Assembly (NCBI RefSeq): GCF_027484505.1
Contig: NZ_JAIXSV010000306.1
Span: forward strand, 1-64,000
Origin: Asticcacaulis sp.
Lineage (GTDB): Bacteria; Pseudomonadota; Alphaproteobacteria; Caulobacterales; Caulobacteraceae
Length of the DNA stretch: 64,000 bases
Direction: 5' to 3'
Shown here: positions 18,456 to 29,157 of the stretch, piece by piece
Layout of the letters: each line of letters starts with the position of its first letter
Position numbering within the stretch: the stretch's first letter is position 1
Notes under the pieces: generated by a model
What the model was told of the DNA's origin: nothing
The model's database searches: none
Seen by the model: only the letters and a program-made list of their open reading frames with translations
Made by a program: the position numbers and the translations under genes

Positions 18456-21298
18456 GGCGGGAAGGCTGCCAGCAGGGCGTCATTCAGGACTTTCGCTGGC
18501 AGGCCTGCCGGCAGCAGCAGGCCGCCACCGGCCATGCGCAGCCTTTCCGCCTGGGCCCCCAGGTCGAAGGCCGCCACGGGCAAGCCGGCCGCCATCACAT
18601 GGCTCAGCGCATAGCACCAGGTCTCTGGCCAGACAGAGGGCAGCAGGGCCGCATGCGGGCGCAGCTCCGCGAGAAGTGCGGGAACCTCGTCCTCCTTGTA
18701 ACGGCCTGTGATGAAGGCCCGGCCGGTATCCGCCAGCGCGTCGTCATCCACGCTGTAGCCCAGAATCAGGAACCGCAGCGGCAGATCCCGTTCCGCCGCA
18801 TCGCGTGCGCAATCCAGCAGCAGCCCATAGCCCTTGGGCGGCCCGATGGCGCCGGGAACCACGATACGCAGCGCCTCCCCCGGCCGCCGGACCGGCAAGG
18901 CGGGGGACGGGGGGATGGGGAGGGACGGTTCGGCAGGGGCGATCTGGAAGTGGGCTGCGGGCACATAGCGCCGCATGCGGTTGGCCGTATCGTGGCTGGA
19001 GCAGCCGACGGCTACGGCCCCTTGCAATATCTGTTGTGTCAGGTCGCGCCAAGCGGTCACCGACCGGTCGATACCCAGCAGATCGCCATGTGTTGCGACA
19101 CAGGTCTCACACATGGCCGTCTCCGGCTCCCCACAATAGTTCCAATCGCCATCCAGCAGGTTGATGCGAGGGCATATCCAGCCAAAATCATGGATATGGG
19201 CCCGGTAGGGGAACCAGCCGGCCAGCCGCGACAATAAATCGCCCGACAATTGTGCGGGATGATGCAGTTCAGCACCGGTCACGCCCAGGTGCCGCAGATC
19301 AGCCCGCAAAGCGTCCAGTTCCGTCCCGGCGTCATAAATCAGATTGGTCAGATGCGGCGCATCCGGGGCCTCCAGTCGCAGCGTCGGACGCCCGGCCTCC
19401 GGCTGCTCAGGGCGCAGGATCAGCACATCCTGTCCGCCATTGCCCCTGTCCTCAACCAGCCGGTCGATAAAGCGATCCGTTCCCCCGCCCAACCGCGCAC
19501 AGATGATCAGGGCCGGGCGCGGGGACCCTTGGCCCTCCAGCTGCGCCAAATCCAGCCGCCGGCGCGCCAGACGCAGGGGATCGGCAGCAATAAAGGCGTG
19601 GATATCAGCCTGATATCCTGGGTAGCGCTGTTCCAGGACAGCCAGGGCGGCATCGATCCGGGCCTGCTTGGCCGTGCTGAAGGAGGCGCTGCCCACATGG
19701 CCGACGAACACGTCCAGGGCCATACGGTGCATCCAGCCGGTGGCGGCGGCCCGTAAGCAGAAATCATTCTCTTCGCCATAGCCGGTGCCGAAGGCGTCGG
19801 CGTCGAACCAGCCGACCTGTGCCAGACAGTCCCGCCTTATATACATGCAGAAGCCGACCGCCGTCGGAATGTCCAGCGTCTGCCCGGCCAGACATTCGCC
19901 TGCCAGCCGGTTCAGCGCATCGATATCGACGCCCGCCAGGGCGGTTGGCGCATTGGCAGCCGGATAGGAACAGATGGTGGCATCGTTCGACCAGGGCGTG
20001 ACGGTGCCGGTGTCCGCCGCCTGGTATGCGGCGGCCCGTAGCCGACCCAGCCAGCCGTCACTGACCACAGTATCTGCATTCAGCAGCACGACATCGCGCC
20101 CCGGATGTCGGGCCATGCCGATATTGACCGACCGCACGAAGCCCAGATTGCCGGGATTACGGATCAGGACAAGTTTTCCGGCGGCGGCCAGCCCATCCAG
20201 AAGCCTGCTGATCCGCTCGTCAGGGCTGGCATCATCAATGGCCACGACCCGCATGGCTGTTCCGGGGGAACGGGTCAGCAGGGCGTTGAAACAGGCCTTT
20301 GTCGCCTCAAGGTCGCCATAGACCGGCACCACAACATCGACAATGCCATCATCGGGGCCGGCGACCCTGCTAACCGTGACTGGTTCCCCCGTCAGTTCAA
20401 AGAACAGGCCAGGGCAAACGGCATCCGCGGGCGGATCAATGGCAAGGGCAGGCACATCCGCGACCTTGGTCGCCACAGCGCCCAGCGCGGGACCACCCGT
20501 GGGGCGAGGGGAGATGATATGCCGCGACAGCACCCGGTCCCCGTCCCGCAACAGCAGGGCGACAGGCCGGGACGGACAGGCAAGGTCCATCGCCTGCACC
20601 ATCCAGCGGGCCTTATCACCGGGTTCGACAAGGGCGGTCAGACGCGGGGCCGACAACCATGACGCATCAATCGGGCCCGATGCCAAGTCTACACCGTTTG
20701 CCGACACGACCGGATCGACAATCCCGCGCAAGCCATCCGGGATCGGCAGCGCGACCAGCCGGGCCTGATCAGACGCCGCCATCCGGGATTGCACCAGCAC
20801 TATTTGTCGCCAGCGCACGCTCAGTTCCCAGGTGCCGGGCGGTACCACGCAGTGGATGCACCTGCCCGTCACATAGGCCAAGGGTTGGCCAGCCGACAGC
20901 GCATGCTTAATCAGGGCCTGTGCTGCATCCGGATCGGTTTCAGCATGCCATAACAAGGCCCGCATGATGTCGGCGGACAGGGGCGGGCCTTGCGCCGCCA
21001 ACCCCTTTGCCGCCACGCCATGCAACGGATCCAGACGCAACGCCTCTAACAGCAGGGCCATTGTTTGTTGACGGTCACCACGCAGATGCCAGGCCGTGGC
21101 CGCAACGGCCAGGTCATCGGGATGCACCGGTTCCAGCCGTGCCAGACGGATGGCCAGCAATATGGCCCGTTCATGATCCCGATCTGCCAGCGCCTTGAAA
21201 AACTGGGACCGCAACAAAAGCCGACCCGATAGCGCGGAAGCCGGATCGGGAGAGGGTTGAGAATCGTCAGTGCGGGGCTCAGCGCGGGACAATGGCAA
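18449..21298 (-). CDS. Large bifunctional glycosyltransferase (TPR-like N-term, GT2 middle, GT4-like C-term)
   Basis: VDVVVPVYGDLEATKACFNALL...NPGNLGFVRSVNIGM...VLLNADTVV; C-term IVVPGAIGPPKGYGLLLDCARDA...LLPSVWPETWCYALSHVMAAGLPVAAFDLG. Confidence 0.85.
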   Translation of the reverse strand: MPLSRAEPRTDDSQPSPDPASALSGRLLLRSQFFKALADRDHERAILLAIRLARLEPVHPDDLAVAATAWHLRGDRQQTMALLLEALRLDPLHGVAAKGLAAQGPPLSADIMRALLWHAETDPDAAQALIKHALSAGQPLAYVTGRCIHCVVPPGTWELSVRWRQIVLVQSRMAASDQARLVALPIPDGLRGIVDPVVSANGVDLASGPIDASWLSAPRLTALVEPGDKARWMVQAMDLACPSRPVALLLRDGDRVLSRHIISPRPTGGPALGAVATKVADVPALAIDPPADAVCPGLFFELTGEPVTVSRVAGPDDGIVDVVVPVYGDLEATKACFNALLTRSPGTAMRVVAIDDASPDERISRLLDGLAAAGKLVLIRNPGNLGFVRSVNIGMARHPGRDVVLLNADTVVSDGWLGRLRAAAYQAADTGTVTPWSNDATICSYPAANAPTALAGVDIDALNRLAGECLAGQTLDIPTAVGFCMYIRRDCLAQVGWFDADAFGTGYGEENDFCLRAAATGWMHRMALDVFVGHVGSASFSTAKQARIDAALAVLEQRYPGYQADIHAFIAADPLRLARRRLDLAQLEGQGSPRPALIICARLGGGTDRFIDRLVEDRGNGGQDVLILRPEQPEAGRPTLRLEAPDAPHLTNLIYDAGTELDALRADLRHLGVTGAELHHPAQLSGDLLSRLAGWFPYRAHIHDFGWICPRINLLDGDWNYCGEPETAMCETCVATHGDLLGIDRSVTAWRDLTQQILQGAVAVGCSSHDTANRMRRYVPAAHFQIAPAEPSLPIPPSPALPVRRPGEALRIVVPGAIGPPKGYGLLLDCARDAAERDLPLRFLILGYSVDDDALADTGRAFITGRYKEDEVPALLAELRPHAALLPSVWPETWCYALSHVMAAGLPVAAFDLGAQAERLRMAGGGLLLPAGLPAKVLNDALLAAFPPQ

Positions 21299-22109
21299 CC
21301 CGGACAGCGATCATCGGATCCTGTGCCTGCGGCGACCGGCAGGGTTCACCATCGGTCCCCGTGATTTCGCCATGGCGCAGGAACCGCGCCGCATAGACGA
21401 CACGGTGGCTGTTCGCCAGGGGGGACAGCAGCCGGAAGGCGATCCCGGCCAGCGGAGGTCCACCAGGGGTACCCAGACGGCCGGGTACGGGGGTCCAATG
21501 TCCATCAGAGGAGCTGGCGCCAGGAACATGATATTGCAGAAGCTGGCCCACGGTCGGGGTAGCCTCCACCCGCAGCGCCTCGATCCAGAAAGGCTCGTCC
21601 GAGGCGGCCCATTCGCCGGCGTTGAAGGCCCGTTCGCCCAATTGCTGGATATGGACATGGATATTCAGCCCCACCGCCGGAACGGTGGAAACACGGTTCA
21701 GCCGCTTGATCTCCAGGTCCGGGCATTTCTGCAATTCCGACCCATAGAGATAATTGGTGATCAGCAGGGGGGAGGCGCCGGCCGGGACGGTGATCACAGC
21801 CTCTTCCACACCGCTCAGCCAGACGACAGGGGCCAGTTCCCCCTTAGTCAGGAAGGCAGGCGCCAGGGTGCCCGGCTGCGGAATTGAGGAAATCTGCACG
21901 GCCGGAAAGCCGACACCATTCACGATGCGGAGCGGCTGTCCCGAAGGTTTTACGGAGGCCAGATAAAGCCCCTCGGGCAGAGGAAGAACCTGTGCCGATG
22001 ACCGGAACCGGTCCGACCCTGAAGCACGGTCCTGAACCGGTGCCAGACTGTTTGTCATCGACATGTCCATCATGGCCTGGGCCTGATCAAAGAGAAGTGA
22101 ACGTAACAA
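21279..22109 (-). CDS. Conserved-looking hypothetical protein next to the RTX-like gene
   Basis: 276-aa ORF with coding-like composition, co-oriented and tightly packed with neighbours; no family recognised. Confidence 0.65.
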   Translation of the reverse strand: MLRSLLFDQAQAMMDMSMTNSLAPVQDRASGSDRFRSSAQVLPLPEGLYLASVKPSGQPLRIVNGVGFPAVQISSIPQPGTLAPAFLTKGELAPVVWLSGVEEAVITVPAGASPLLITNYLYGSELQKCPDLEIKRLNRVSTVPAVGLNIHVHIQQLGERAFNAGEWAASDEPFWIEALRVEATPTVGQLLQYHVPGASSSDGHWTPVPGRLGTPGGPPLAGIAFRLLSPLANSHRVVYAARFLRHGEITGTDGEPCRSPQAQDPMIAVRVAIVPR

Positions 22110-22163
22110 AAAGAAATGGCGGACAAAAGTCCGCCATCTCCATCATCCGATCATCAAGCGCAC

Positions 22164-23078
22164 TTACTTGATGGTGAACCAGTTGACATTGATCCCCGTG
22201 ACGCCGGCCAGCGTGATGGTCGAACCGTCCGGCATGGTGATGATGGTGTTGCCACCCGACACGGTTGCGTTGCTGATGATGCTGGTGAGATCAACGCCAG
22301 AGATGGCGAGGGCCAGCGTATCGGCAGCCGGGTTGAAGCCAGTGATGGCGTCGTTACCGTCACCTGTGCGATAGATGAACACATCCTTGCCAGCACCGGC
22401 GACCAAGCTGTCGTTGCCGACCTCACCGATGATAACGCCGCCGCCCGTGGCGGCCACGATGCTGTCGGCGCCCAAGCCACCGCCCAGGGTCGCCGTGCCC
22501 GTGCCGCCAATCAGCGTATCCGCACCGCCACCGCCGTTGGCGATGCCATCACCACCAATTTTGATTGAGTCACTGCCGCTGCCAGTAACGACCGTGTCAT
22601 TACCGGTACCGGTGAAGATGCTTGTATTCACCGTTGACCGGCTGCCGTCAACGATCTGAGAACCGGCATTGCCGACGATCAGGCTGGTCGTGCCGCCCGT
22701 CGGAAGGACCATGCCCGTCACCGTGTTGGCATTGCCGGAGCCGGAGAAGATAACGGCACCCGCATTACTATCGACAATCAAATTGGTGAGGCTGTTACCG
22801 CTGCTTGAACCGCTTTTATCTGTATTGACAACAGCCACGCCACCGGCGGACGACGCGGAAACCGCCTGAGTGACAATGCTGGTAGCCTCGAAGGTACCAA
22901 GCAGGGTGGGTGTGGGGAGGGTGACGGTGTTGGCGCTCGTCGGGACGACTTCCGTGCTCGTGATAGAGGTCACGTTGGAGAAGGTCGTCTGCAGCAGATT
23001 GCTAAGCTGATTATTCTCTTCTGCGGTCGTACCCACTGTCGCAATCGTTTGACCGCCAGATATCGTTGCCATCACCAA
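22164..23078 (-). CDS. RTX-like calcium-binding repeat protein, candidate type I secretion substrate
   Basis: GGGGADTLIGGTGTATLGGGLGADSIVAATGGGVIIGEVGNDSLVAGAGKDVFIYRTGDGNDAITGFNPAADTLAL, RTX nonapeptide-like repeats plus C-terminal secretion-signal-like end. Confidence 0.8.
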   Translation of the reverse strand: MVMATISGGQTIATVGTTAEENNQLSNLLQTTFSNVTSITSTEVVPTSANTVTLPTPTLLGTFEATSIVTQAVSASSAGGVAVVNTDKSGSSSGNSLTNLIVDSNAGAVIFSGSGNANTVTGMVLPTGGTTSLIVGNAGSQIVDGSRSTVNTSIFTGTGNDTVVTGSGSDSIKIGGDGIANGGGGADTLIGGTGTATLGGGLGADSIVAATGGGVIIGEVGNDSLVAGAGKDVFIYRTGDGNDAITGFNPAADTLALAISGVDLTSIISNATVSGGNTIITMPDGSTITLAGVTGINVNWFTIK

Positions 23079-23262
23079 CCCCCGTGCTTATCTCTTAAAT
23101 CCGGCTACCCGGAACAGAACTTCAGGGCAGAGTGCCCAGCCATTTAGGATACAAACTCTTTCAAGTTGTAGCATTCTCGGCCTGAATGGGCAATGCGCTT
23201 AGCAGGCGCAGCACATATGTCGTATGGACTATGACCTTGACGGGCCATGGTAAAACCGGCGC

Positions 23263-25008
23263 TCAGGCTTGGGTTGCTGCGGCAACGATGGACAGCGCGG
23301 TTGCCACGGAGGCATCCTCAGCGAGGGATGGATCTCCCCAGGCAGTGAATAACAGCCCTGCCTCGCCATGCGCGCCAAGCAGAACAAGCCGAATCAGTGT
23401 CAACTTTCGGGCATGGCTGATCGTCGCCGGTGCCTCATCCGCGCGCGGGGTGGTCCAGATCGACCAGAAGGCAGCGCGCACTGTAGCCGTATCCTCTGCC
23501 GCTTCGATTGCGGCGAAGGCGGGGGGGATGGAAGGCGGGATGCCCTCCTGAATGATGCGGCGCAGCAAGGTCAGTTCGTCCAGCGTCTCCGGTTCCTGGG
23601 GCAGCAGACCCTGCCACAGGATGTTGGGATGCCGTGTCGCCCGCAGATCGTCAATGACCGCCTGGCGCAACTGCCTTCTGAACGAGAGGGGCAACAGCAA
23701 ACCGTCGTCGCCTCCCCGTTCGATCATTGTCAGCAGCGGTGCGGCATTGCCCCCGATGCCAATGGATGCCGCGAGATGCAGCCGGATGGCCGCCATGGAC
23801 AGCAGCTCCGTCTCGCCATCCTCGATACCCTGGGGACGGATCGCACGCCGCAGCGAGGCCCCGATCAAGGCAGCCTGTCCCGCATAAAGGGCGGCAGCCC
23901 GTGCATCAGCCTCTGCATTATTGGCCAGGACGGCACGGAAATACAGCAGGCCCGTGATGTTTCCCGGCAGCAGGGCCAACCATCCCCGTCCATCAATCCC
24001 GGCATCCGGAACCTGTAACCCTTCCGGCTTTTCGATATCGATGCCGAAGCGCAGACGCATGGAAACCGCTATTTCTGCATAAAGCGCCAGGGCCTCATCA
24101 TTACGCCCGGCATTTACCAGCTCCTTCAAAAGCCGGTACCGCAGGCCCGACAGCAGGGGCGCCACCATGTCCGATGTCGCGATGCGCCGGCGCAGATAGT
24201 CTATATAGCGTTCATCATCCAGATTGCGCAGCGGCGGCAGGGAGGTGTTGGCGGCCAGGGCGCGCAGGGTGGTGCCGTGCACCTCCACCCGTACATTGGC
24301 GAACCCTGCTTCATTCAGCGCCATCTCCAGCCCCTTGGCGCTGAACAGGGTCAGATGCAGGCCCGGACTGGCAATGGGGATCAGCATGCCCGGCGTCGTG
24401 CCGGGATTAAGGGCGGCGCCATTGGGGGTGGTCAGGGCGACGATACCCTTGTCCCCCACGGCATGACGCATGGCGGCCAGGAAGGGGGCCGGTTCGGGAA
24501 TATGCTCGATCACCTCCGACGCATAGGCAACGTCGAACGGCTCTGTCAGGGGGGTGTCGGTGGTCCAGTAATCGCGGGTGATATCCAGGCCCAGATAGTC
24601 CCGGCCCAGCACGGCCATGCCCGACGGATCATAGCCCTTGGCGGTCCAGCCCAGCACGGTCTGGACATAATCGCTGGGAAAGCCGAAGCCACCCCCGATC
24701 TCCAGCATCCGGCCCTGGCCCGGCTCCATGAAACCCAGCGGTTCCAGCATGGAACGCAGGCCCGCCCCCTGTTCCATATAGTAATGGACGAAGGTGGTAT
24801 CGGGTGCCTCGTCCCCCCGGTAATCGGCACCGGCGCGGTCGGTGGAGAAGCGGGAGGCGCAGTTCGGGCATTCCACGATCTGCCAATCTGCCCCGCCGGG
24901 CCCGACCGCGGGCAGCAGCAGGACCGGCGCATGCGGGCCGGCATCGGCGCAGACCGGGCAGGTTCCGGCGATGGCTTCGCTGGTCTTATCAGGCCAGATG
25001 AACTGCAA
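23263..25008 (-). CDS. Class I SAM methyltransferase with Zn-ribbon-like N-term and long C-terminal extension
   Basis: CPVC...CPNC cysteine pairs, MLEIGGGFGFPSDYVQ, VAYASEVIEHIPEPAPFLAAMRHAVGDKGIVALTTPN. Confidence 0.8.
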   Translation of the reverse strand: MQFIWPDKTSEAIAGTCPVCADAGPHAPVLLLPAVGPGGADWQIVECPNCASRFSTDRAGADYRGDEAPDTTFVHYYMEQGAGLRSMLEPLGFMEPGQGRMLEIGGGFGFPSDYVQTVLGWTAKGYDPSGMAVLGRDYLGLDITRDYWTTDTPLTEPFDVAYASEVIEHIPEPAPFLAAMRHAVGDKGIVALTTPNGAALNPGTTPGMLIPIASPGLHLTLFSAKGLEMALNEAGFANVRVEVHGTTLRALAANTSLPPLRNLDDERYIDYLRRRIATSDMVAPLLSGLRYRLLKELVNAGRNDEALALYAEIAVSMRLRFGIDIEKPEGLQVPDAGIDGRGWLALLPGNITGLLYFRAVLANNAEADARAAALYAGQAALIGASLRRAIRPQGIEDGETELLSMAAIRLHLAASIGIGGNAAPLLTMIERGGDDGLLLPLSFRRQLRQAVIDDLRATRHPNILWQGLLPQEPETLDELTLLRRIIQEGIPPSIPPAFAAIEAAEDTATVRAAFWSIWTTPRADEAPATISHARKLTLIRLVLLGAHGEAGLLFTAWGDPSLAEDASVATALSIVAAATQA

Positions 25009-25154
25009 GGGTCTACTCCCGCTTCACATAAAGGCAGTCATAAATGGGATGGGCAGCATATGGGCATAGTCTGACGGTGCAAACCAATTGTGTCTTGTGG
25101 CCTCCCCTTATGTGCGCCACCTTGCGCGCCAGCGCCGGATGTGAATGGACACAC

Positions 25155-26402
25155 ATGTACAAGGTACTGTTTCTACACAACCAGTTCCCCGGGCAGTTCC
25201 TGCATTTGGCCCCGTATCTGGCCCGTCTGCCGGGGGTTCAGGTCGATGCGATGGCCAGCGATCCCGTGCGCGAGCTGGCGGGTGTGACCCTGCATCGCTA
25301 TAGCGTGGATGTCTCTGCTGATAACCGCCCGCACCCCTATCTGATCAAGTCGGATCAGGCCATCTGGCGGGGCCAGGCTGTGCTGGCCGCCTGTGTGCGG
25401 CTGTCCCAAACCGGCTACAGGCCCAATCTGGTGATCGGCCATAATGGCTGGGGCGAGCTGCTCTATCTGAAGGATCTGTGGCCGGACGTACCCATCATCG
25501 GCTATTGCGAGTTTTATTATCACGGGGTCGGGGTGGATGTCGGGTTCGATCCGCCGGGGCCGGTCAATCTGGATATGCTGGCCCGGGTCCGCAGCCTGAA
25601 TGCCCATCATCTGTTGGGTATGGCAGCCATTGACCGGGGGGTCAGCCCCACCCGCTGGCAGCACGACCTGCATCCATCGTTCCTGCACCCCAAACTGTCT
25701 GTGATCCATGATGGGATTGATACGCAAACCGCCAGCCCCGGTCCCTCCCAGCCCCTGATCCTGCCGGATGGGCGGCGTCTGGAACCGGGCATGCCGCTGG
25801 TCACCTATATCGCCCGCGATCTGGAACCCTATCGCGGCTTTCCCATCATGATGCGGGCCGCCGTCCATCTGTTACGCAGCCGCCCCGATCTGCGGCTGGT
25901 GATTGCCGGCGGCGATGGGGTTTCTTACGGCACCCCCCCGCCGGATGGAGGCACCTGGCGGGCGAAGATGCTGGCCGAACTGGGCGATCAACTGCCGTTG
26001 GACCGCGTCCATTTCCTTGGCACCATCCCGCATGCGGATTTCATCAATCTGATGCGCCTGTCATCGGCCCATGTTTATCTGACCTATCCGTTCGTCCTCA
26101 GTTGGTCGATGCTGGAGGCCATGGCCTGCGGGGTCAGCCTTGTTGCGTCCGATACGGCCCCCGTCAGGGAAGTGGTGGAACAGGGCCGCAACGGCATCCT
26201 GGTCCCGTTCCATGACCCGGTTGCGGTCGCAGCGGGCCTGGGGATGGCGTTGGATATGCCGCCCGGTCAGCGTCAGGCGATGCGTCATAATGCCCGGCAG
26301 ACCGTCATCGACCATTATGACTTTAACCGGGCGGTATTGCCGGCCTGGCTTACCATGCTGCAGCGGGAGTTCGGGCTTCCGTATGCTTCGCCGACAGGAT
26401 AG
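25155..26402 (+). CDS. GT4-family glycosyltransferase
   Basis: Start MYKVLFLHNQFPGQFLHLAPYLARLPGVQV; C-term VHFLGTIPHADFINLMRLSSAHVYLTYPFVLSWSMLEAMACGVSLVASDTAPVREVVEQGRNGILV. Confidence 0.9.
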   Translation: MYKVLFLHNQFPGQFLHLAPYLARLPGVQVDAMASDPVRELAGVTLHRYSVDVSADNRPHPYLIKSDQAIWRGQAVLAACVRLSQTGYRPNLVIGHNGWGELLYLKDLWPDVPIIGYCEFYYHGVGVDVGFDPPGPVNLDMLARVRSLNAHHLLGMAAIDRGVSPTRWQHDLHPSFLHPKLSVIHDGIDTQTASPGPSQPLILPDGRRLEPGMPLVTYIARDLEPYRGFPIMMRAAVHLLRSRPDLRLVIAGGDGVSYGTPPPDGGTWRAKMLAELGDQLPLDRVHFLGTIPHADFINLMRLSSAHVYLTYPFVLSWSMLEAMACGVSLVASDTAPVREVVEQGRNGILVPFHDPVAVAAGLGMALDMPPGQRQAMRHNARQTVIDHYDFNRAVLPAWLTMLQREFGLPYASPTG

Positions 26403-26437
26403 ATCAGAAGCTGGCCCTGCTGCCTGGAACCCTATCA

Positions 26438-28156
26438 ATGACACCCTCTTCTGTATCGCCTCCTGTCTGGCCTCGGTTGCTCAACCAAGTGTTCGGCACC
26501 CCGCATCAGCAGGGTTGTCGGGCGGCTACCCGCGGAAAGCTGTCCAAGGCCGTGGCAATCTGGCACGAAGCGGCCCGGGCGGGCGATGCGGATTGCCAAT
26601 TGGCGCTGGCGGAGGCCCTTTGGCACGGACAGGGCACGCTACCCGATCCGGCTGCGGCGTTGCGCTGGTATGAGCAGGCCGCCCTTGCGGGACGCCCCCT
26701 GGCACAGGCCCGGCTGGCGGCTGCTTATGCGATGGGCATACCGGAAACGAATTTACGGCAAGGCAAGCCTTCTACCGCCTTCGTCAAGGATAGAAGCAAA
26801 GCCCGCCATTGGGCGAAGATGGCAGCCGAACAGGGGTATGTGGACGCACAAGTTCTTCTGGCCTGGCTTTTGAGCCGTGAAGAGGATGAGGCGGCACGTG
26901 ACGTGGTTGGGGCCATTGATTGGTATGGCCGAGCCCTGGATCAGGGCAGTACTGCCGCCATGATCGGGCTGGCAGGGCTGATCAGTGCTGGTGAAGTGCC
27001 CGGCCAGGGGCCGGAGGATGCCTTCGAGCTTTACCGGAAGGCGGCGGATCAAGGGAACAAGACGGCCTTCTACCATCTTGGTGTGTGTCTCCTGCAGGGA
27101 ACCGGTGTTGTGGCGGACCCGAAGGAGGCGCAACGCTGGCTGCGTCGTGCGGCGGATGGCGGCATCACGGGTGCCATCCGCCTTCTGGGCCTGATCTATC
27201 TGCGTGGCCTGGGGGGAGAGCCTGTGGATATGGGGCAGGCCGAGACCTGGTTGCGCCGCGGTGCCGTCAAGGGCGACACGGAAAGCATGGTGCTGTTGGC
27301 CGATCTTCATGCCACCGGTAAGGCAGTGATCGCCAATCAAGCGGAAGCCATCCTCTGGTACGTGACCGCGTCCGATGCTGGGTATGCGCGGGCCACGACC
27401 GCCTTGGCCAAGGCGCACCAGACCGGTCAGGGCGTGCTGGTCGACCATGACCGGGCCATCACCTTGTTTGAGCAGGTGGCGGATGAGGACCCTGAAGCCC
27501 GATTCCAACTGGGCCTATGCCATCTGCTGGGCAAGGGTGTGCCCGTCAACCAGGCCTTGGCGGCGCAGCATCTGCTGAAGGCAGCCGAGCAGCGACATCC
27601 CGACGCCACCTACAATTACGGGGCCTTCCTCTATAACGGTATCGGTGTGCCACAGGACCGGTCGGCCGCGATGGTTTTCTATAATGCCGCTGCCGAGCTG
27701 GGCAGTGCGTCGGGCCAGTACCGCATGGCCCATGCCTATGCAGCGGGCCGGGAAGTGCCCGAAGACCCCGACCGCGCCATCACCCTGTTCACAGCCGCCG
27801 CAGAACAGGAACATCATATCGCGCAGGTCAATCTGGTTCGGATGCTGCTGAAGCATCGACCTGACGACCGTGCAGCAGTCGAAAAGTGGCGTGAGCGCAT
27901 GCAGGCGTCAGGTCATGCCAGAACACCGGAGACAGCGACTGTTCTGGCAGAGTTGAAATGGCGCCTGGATCGCGATGCGGAAGGCGCGCTGGCACTGCTC
28001 AGTGCCTTTGTCCCTGAAGGTGACCCGCTGGGGCAGTATGTCCGCGAAATGATCGCAAAGGATAGCCATTCCTTGTCCGCGGACGGGGGCACACAGGCCC
28101 CTAAAAGCCGATTGCCGGGTTCGCGCAAGTCCCGCCGAAACCCTCAACGGCCGTAA
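26438..28156 (+). CDS. Sel1-like tandem repeat protein
   Basis: Many ~36-aa repeats such as A..WYGRALDQGSTAAMIGLAGLI..G.G, AQRWLRRAADGGITGAIRLLGLIYLRG. Confidence 0.92.
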   Translation: MTPSSVSPPVWPRLLNQVFGTPHQQGCRAATRGKLSKAVAIWHEAARAGDADCQLALAEALWHGQGTLPDPAAALRWYEQAALAGRPLAQARLAAAYAMGIPETNLRQGKPSTAFVKDRSKARHWAKMAAEQGYVDAQVLLAWLLSREEDEAARDVVGAIDWYGRALDQGSTAAMIGLAGLISAGEVPGQGPEDAFELYRKAADQGNKTAFYHLGVCLLQGTGVVADPKEAQRWLRRAADGGITGAIRLLGLIYLRGLGGEPVDMGQAETWLRRGAVKGDTESMVLLADLHATGKAVIANQAEAILWYVTASDAGYARATTALAKAHQTGQGVLVDHDRAITLFEQVADEDPEARFQLGLCHLLGKGVPVNQALAAQHLLKAAEQRHPDATYNYGAFLYNGIGVPQDRSAAMVFYNAAAELGSASGQYRMAHAYAAGREVPEDPDRAITLFTAAAEQEHHIAQVNLVRMLLKHRPDDRAAVEKWRERMQASGHARTPETATVLAELKWRLDRDAEGALALLSAFVPEGDPLGQYVREMIAKDSHSLSADGGTQAPKSRLPGSRKSRRNPQRP

Positions 28157-29136
28157 AAATCTCTGAACCAAGCCACGAACCGGGGTAAGCCATCGGCCAG
28201 GCTGATGGTGGGTTCATATCCCAGGTCGCGCCGGCTGCTGTCGATATCAGCGCAGGTACTGGTCACATCCCCCGGCTGCAAAGGGCGGTAGTTGATCTGT
28301 GCCTTCTGCCCCAGCGCCTGCTCGATGATGGCGATCATGTCCGTCAGCTTTTCAGGGCGGTGATTGCCCAGATTGTAGACCACATGCGGAACCCCGTCCG
28401 TATCGGCCGGTGGGACCCGCCGGCTGGCCGCGCAGATGCCGGCGACGATATCGTCGATGAAGGTGAAGTCGCGCCACATCTGCCCATCATTGAACACGTC
28501 GATGGGACGGCCGGCCAGGATGGCGTCTGTGAAAAGATAAACCGCCATGTCCGGGCGCCCCCAGGGACCATAGACGGTGAAGAAACGCAGACCCACAGCC
28601 GGAATCTTAAACAGATGGCTGTAGGTATATGTCATCAGCTCATCCGCGCGCTTGGTTGCGGCATAAAGCGAGATAGGCCGGTTGACCGCATGGTCGACAG
28701 AGAACGGTGTTTCCTTGTTGGCGCCATAGACGGAGGATGAGCTGGCATAAACAAAATTGCGCAGGCCCGGAAGCGCACGGGCCAGTTCCAGCATCACCAC
28801 CTGGCCTTGCAGGTTGGATTGCACATAGGCATAGGGATTGATCAGCGAATAGCGCACGCCCGCCTGTGCTGCCAGATGGATGATCTCCGTGATATCGGGA
28901 TGCTGGCGGGTGATGAAATCGACAAGCCCGATATCGGCAATATCACGGCGGTAGAAAACGAAGTTCGGACGAGCCTCCAGCCGCCGAAGCCTCGCTTCCT
29001 TCAGCGCAACATCATAATAGTCATTAACGATGTCGATGCCGATGACGGTTTCACCAGCGTCCAGGAGGGCCTGGGCGACGGAAAAGCCGATAAATCCCGC
29101 CACACCCGTCACTAACTTGACCATGTCCATATCCAC
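28144..29136 (-). CDS. NAD-dependent epimerase, UDP-glucuronate 4-epimerase-like
   Basis: LVTGVAGFIG, SSSSVYGANKETPFSVDHAVNRPISLYAATKRADELM (YxxxK), RFFTVYGPWGRPDMA. Confidence 0.88.
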   Translation of the reverse strand: MDMDMVKLVTGVAGFIGFSVAQALLDAGETVIGIDIVNDYYDVALKEARLRRLEARPNFVFYRRDIADIGLVDFITRQHPDITEIIHLAAQAGVRYSLINPYAYVQSNLQGQVVMLELARALPGLRNFVYASSSSVYGANKETPFSVDHAVNRPISLYAATKRADELMTYTYSHLFKIPAVGLRFFTVYGPWGRPDMAVYLFTDAILAGRPIDVFNDGQMWRDFTFIDDIVAGICAASRRVPPADTDGVPHVVYNLGNHRPEKLTDMIAIIEQALGQKAQINYRPLQPGDVTSTCADIDSSRRDLGYEPTISLADGLPRFVAWFRDFYGR

Positions 29137-29157
29137 TTATGCCAGCGGCAACTTCGA

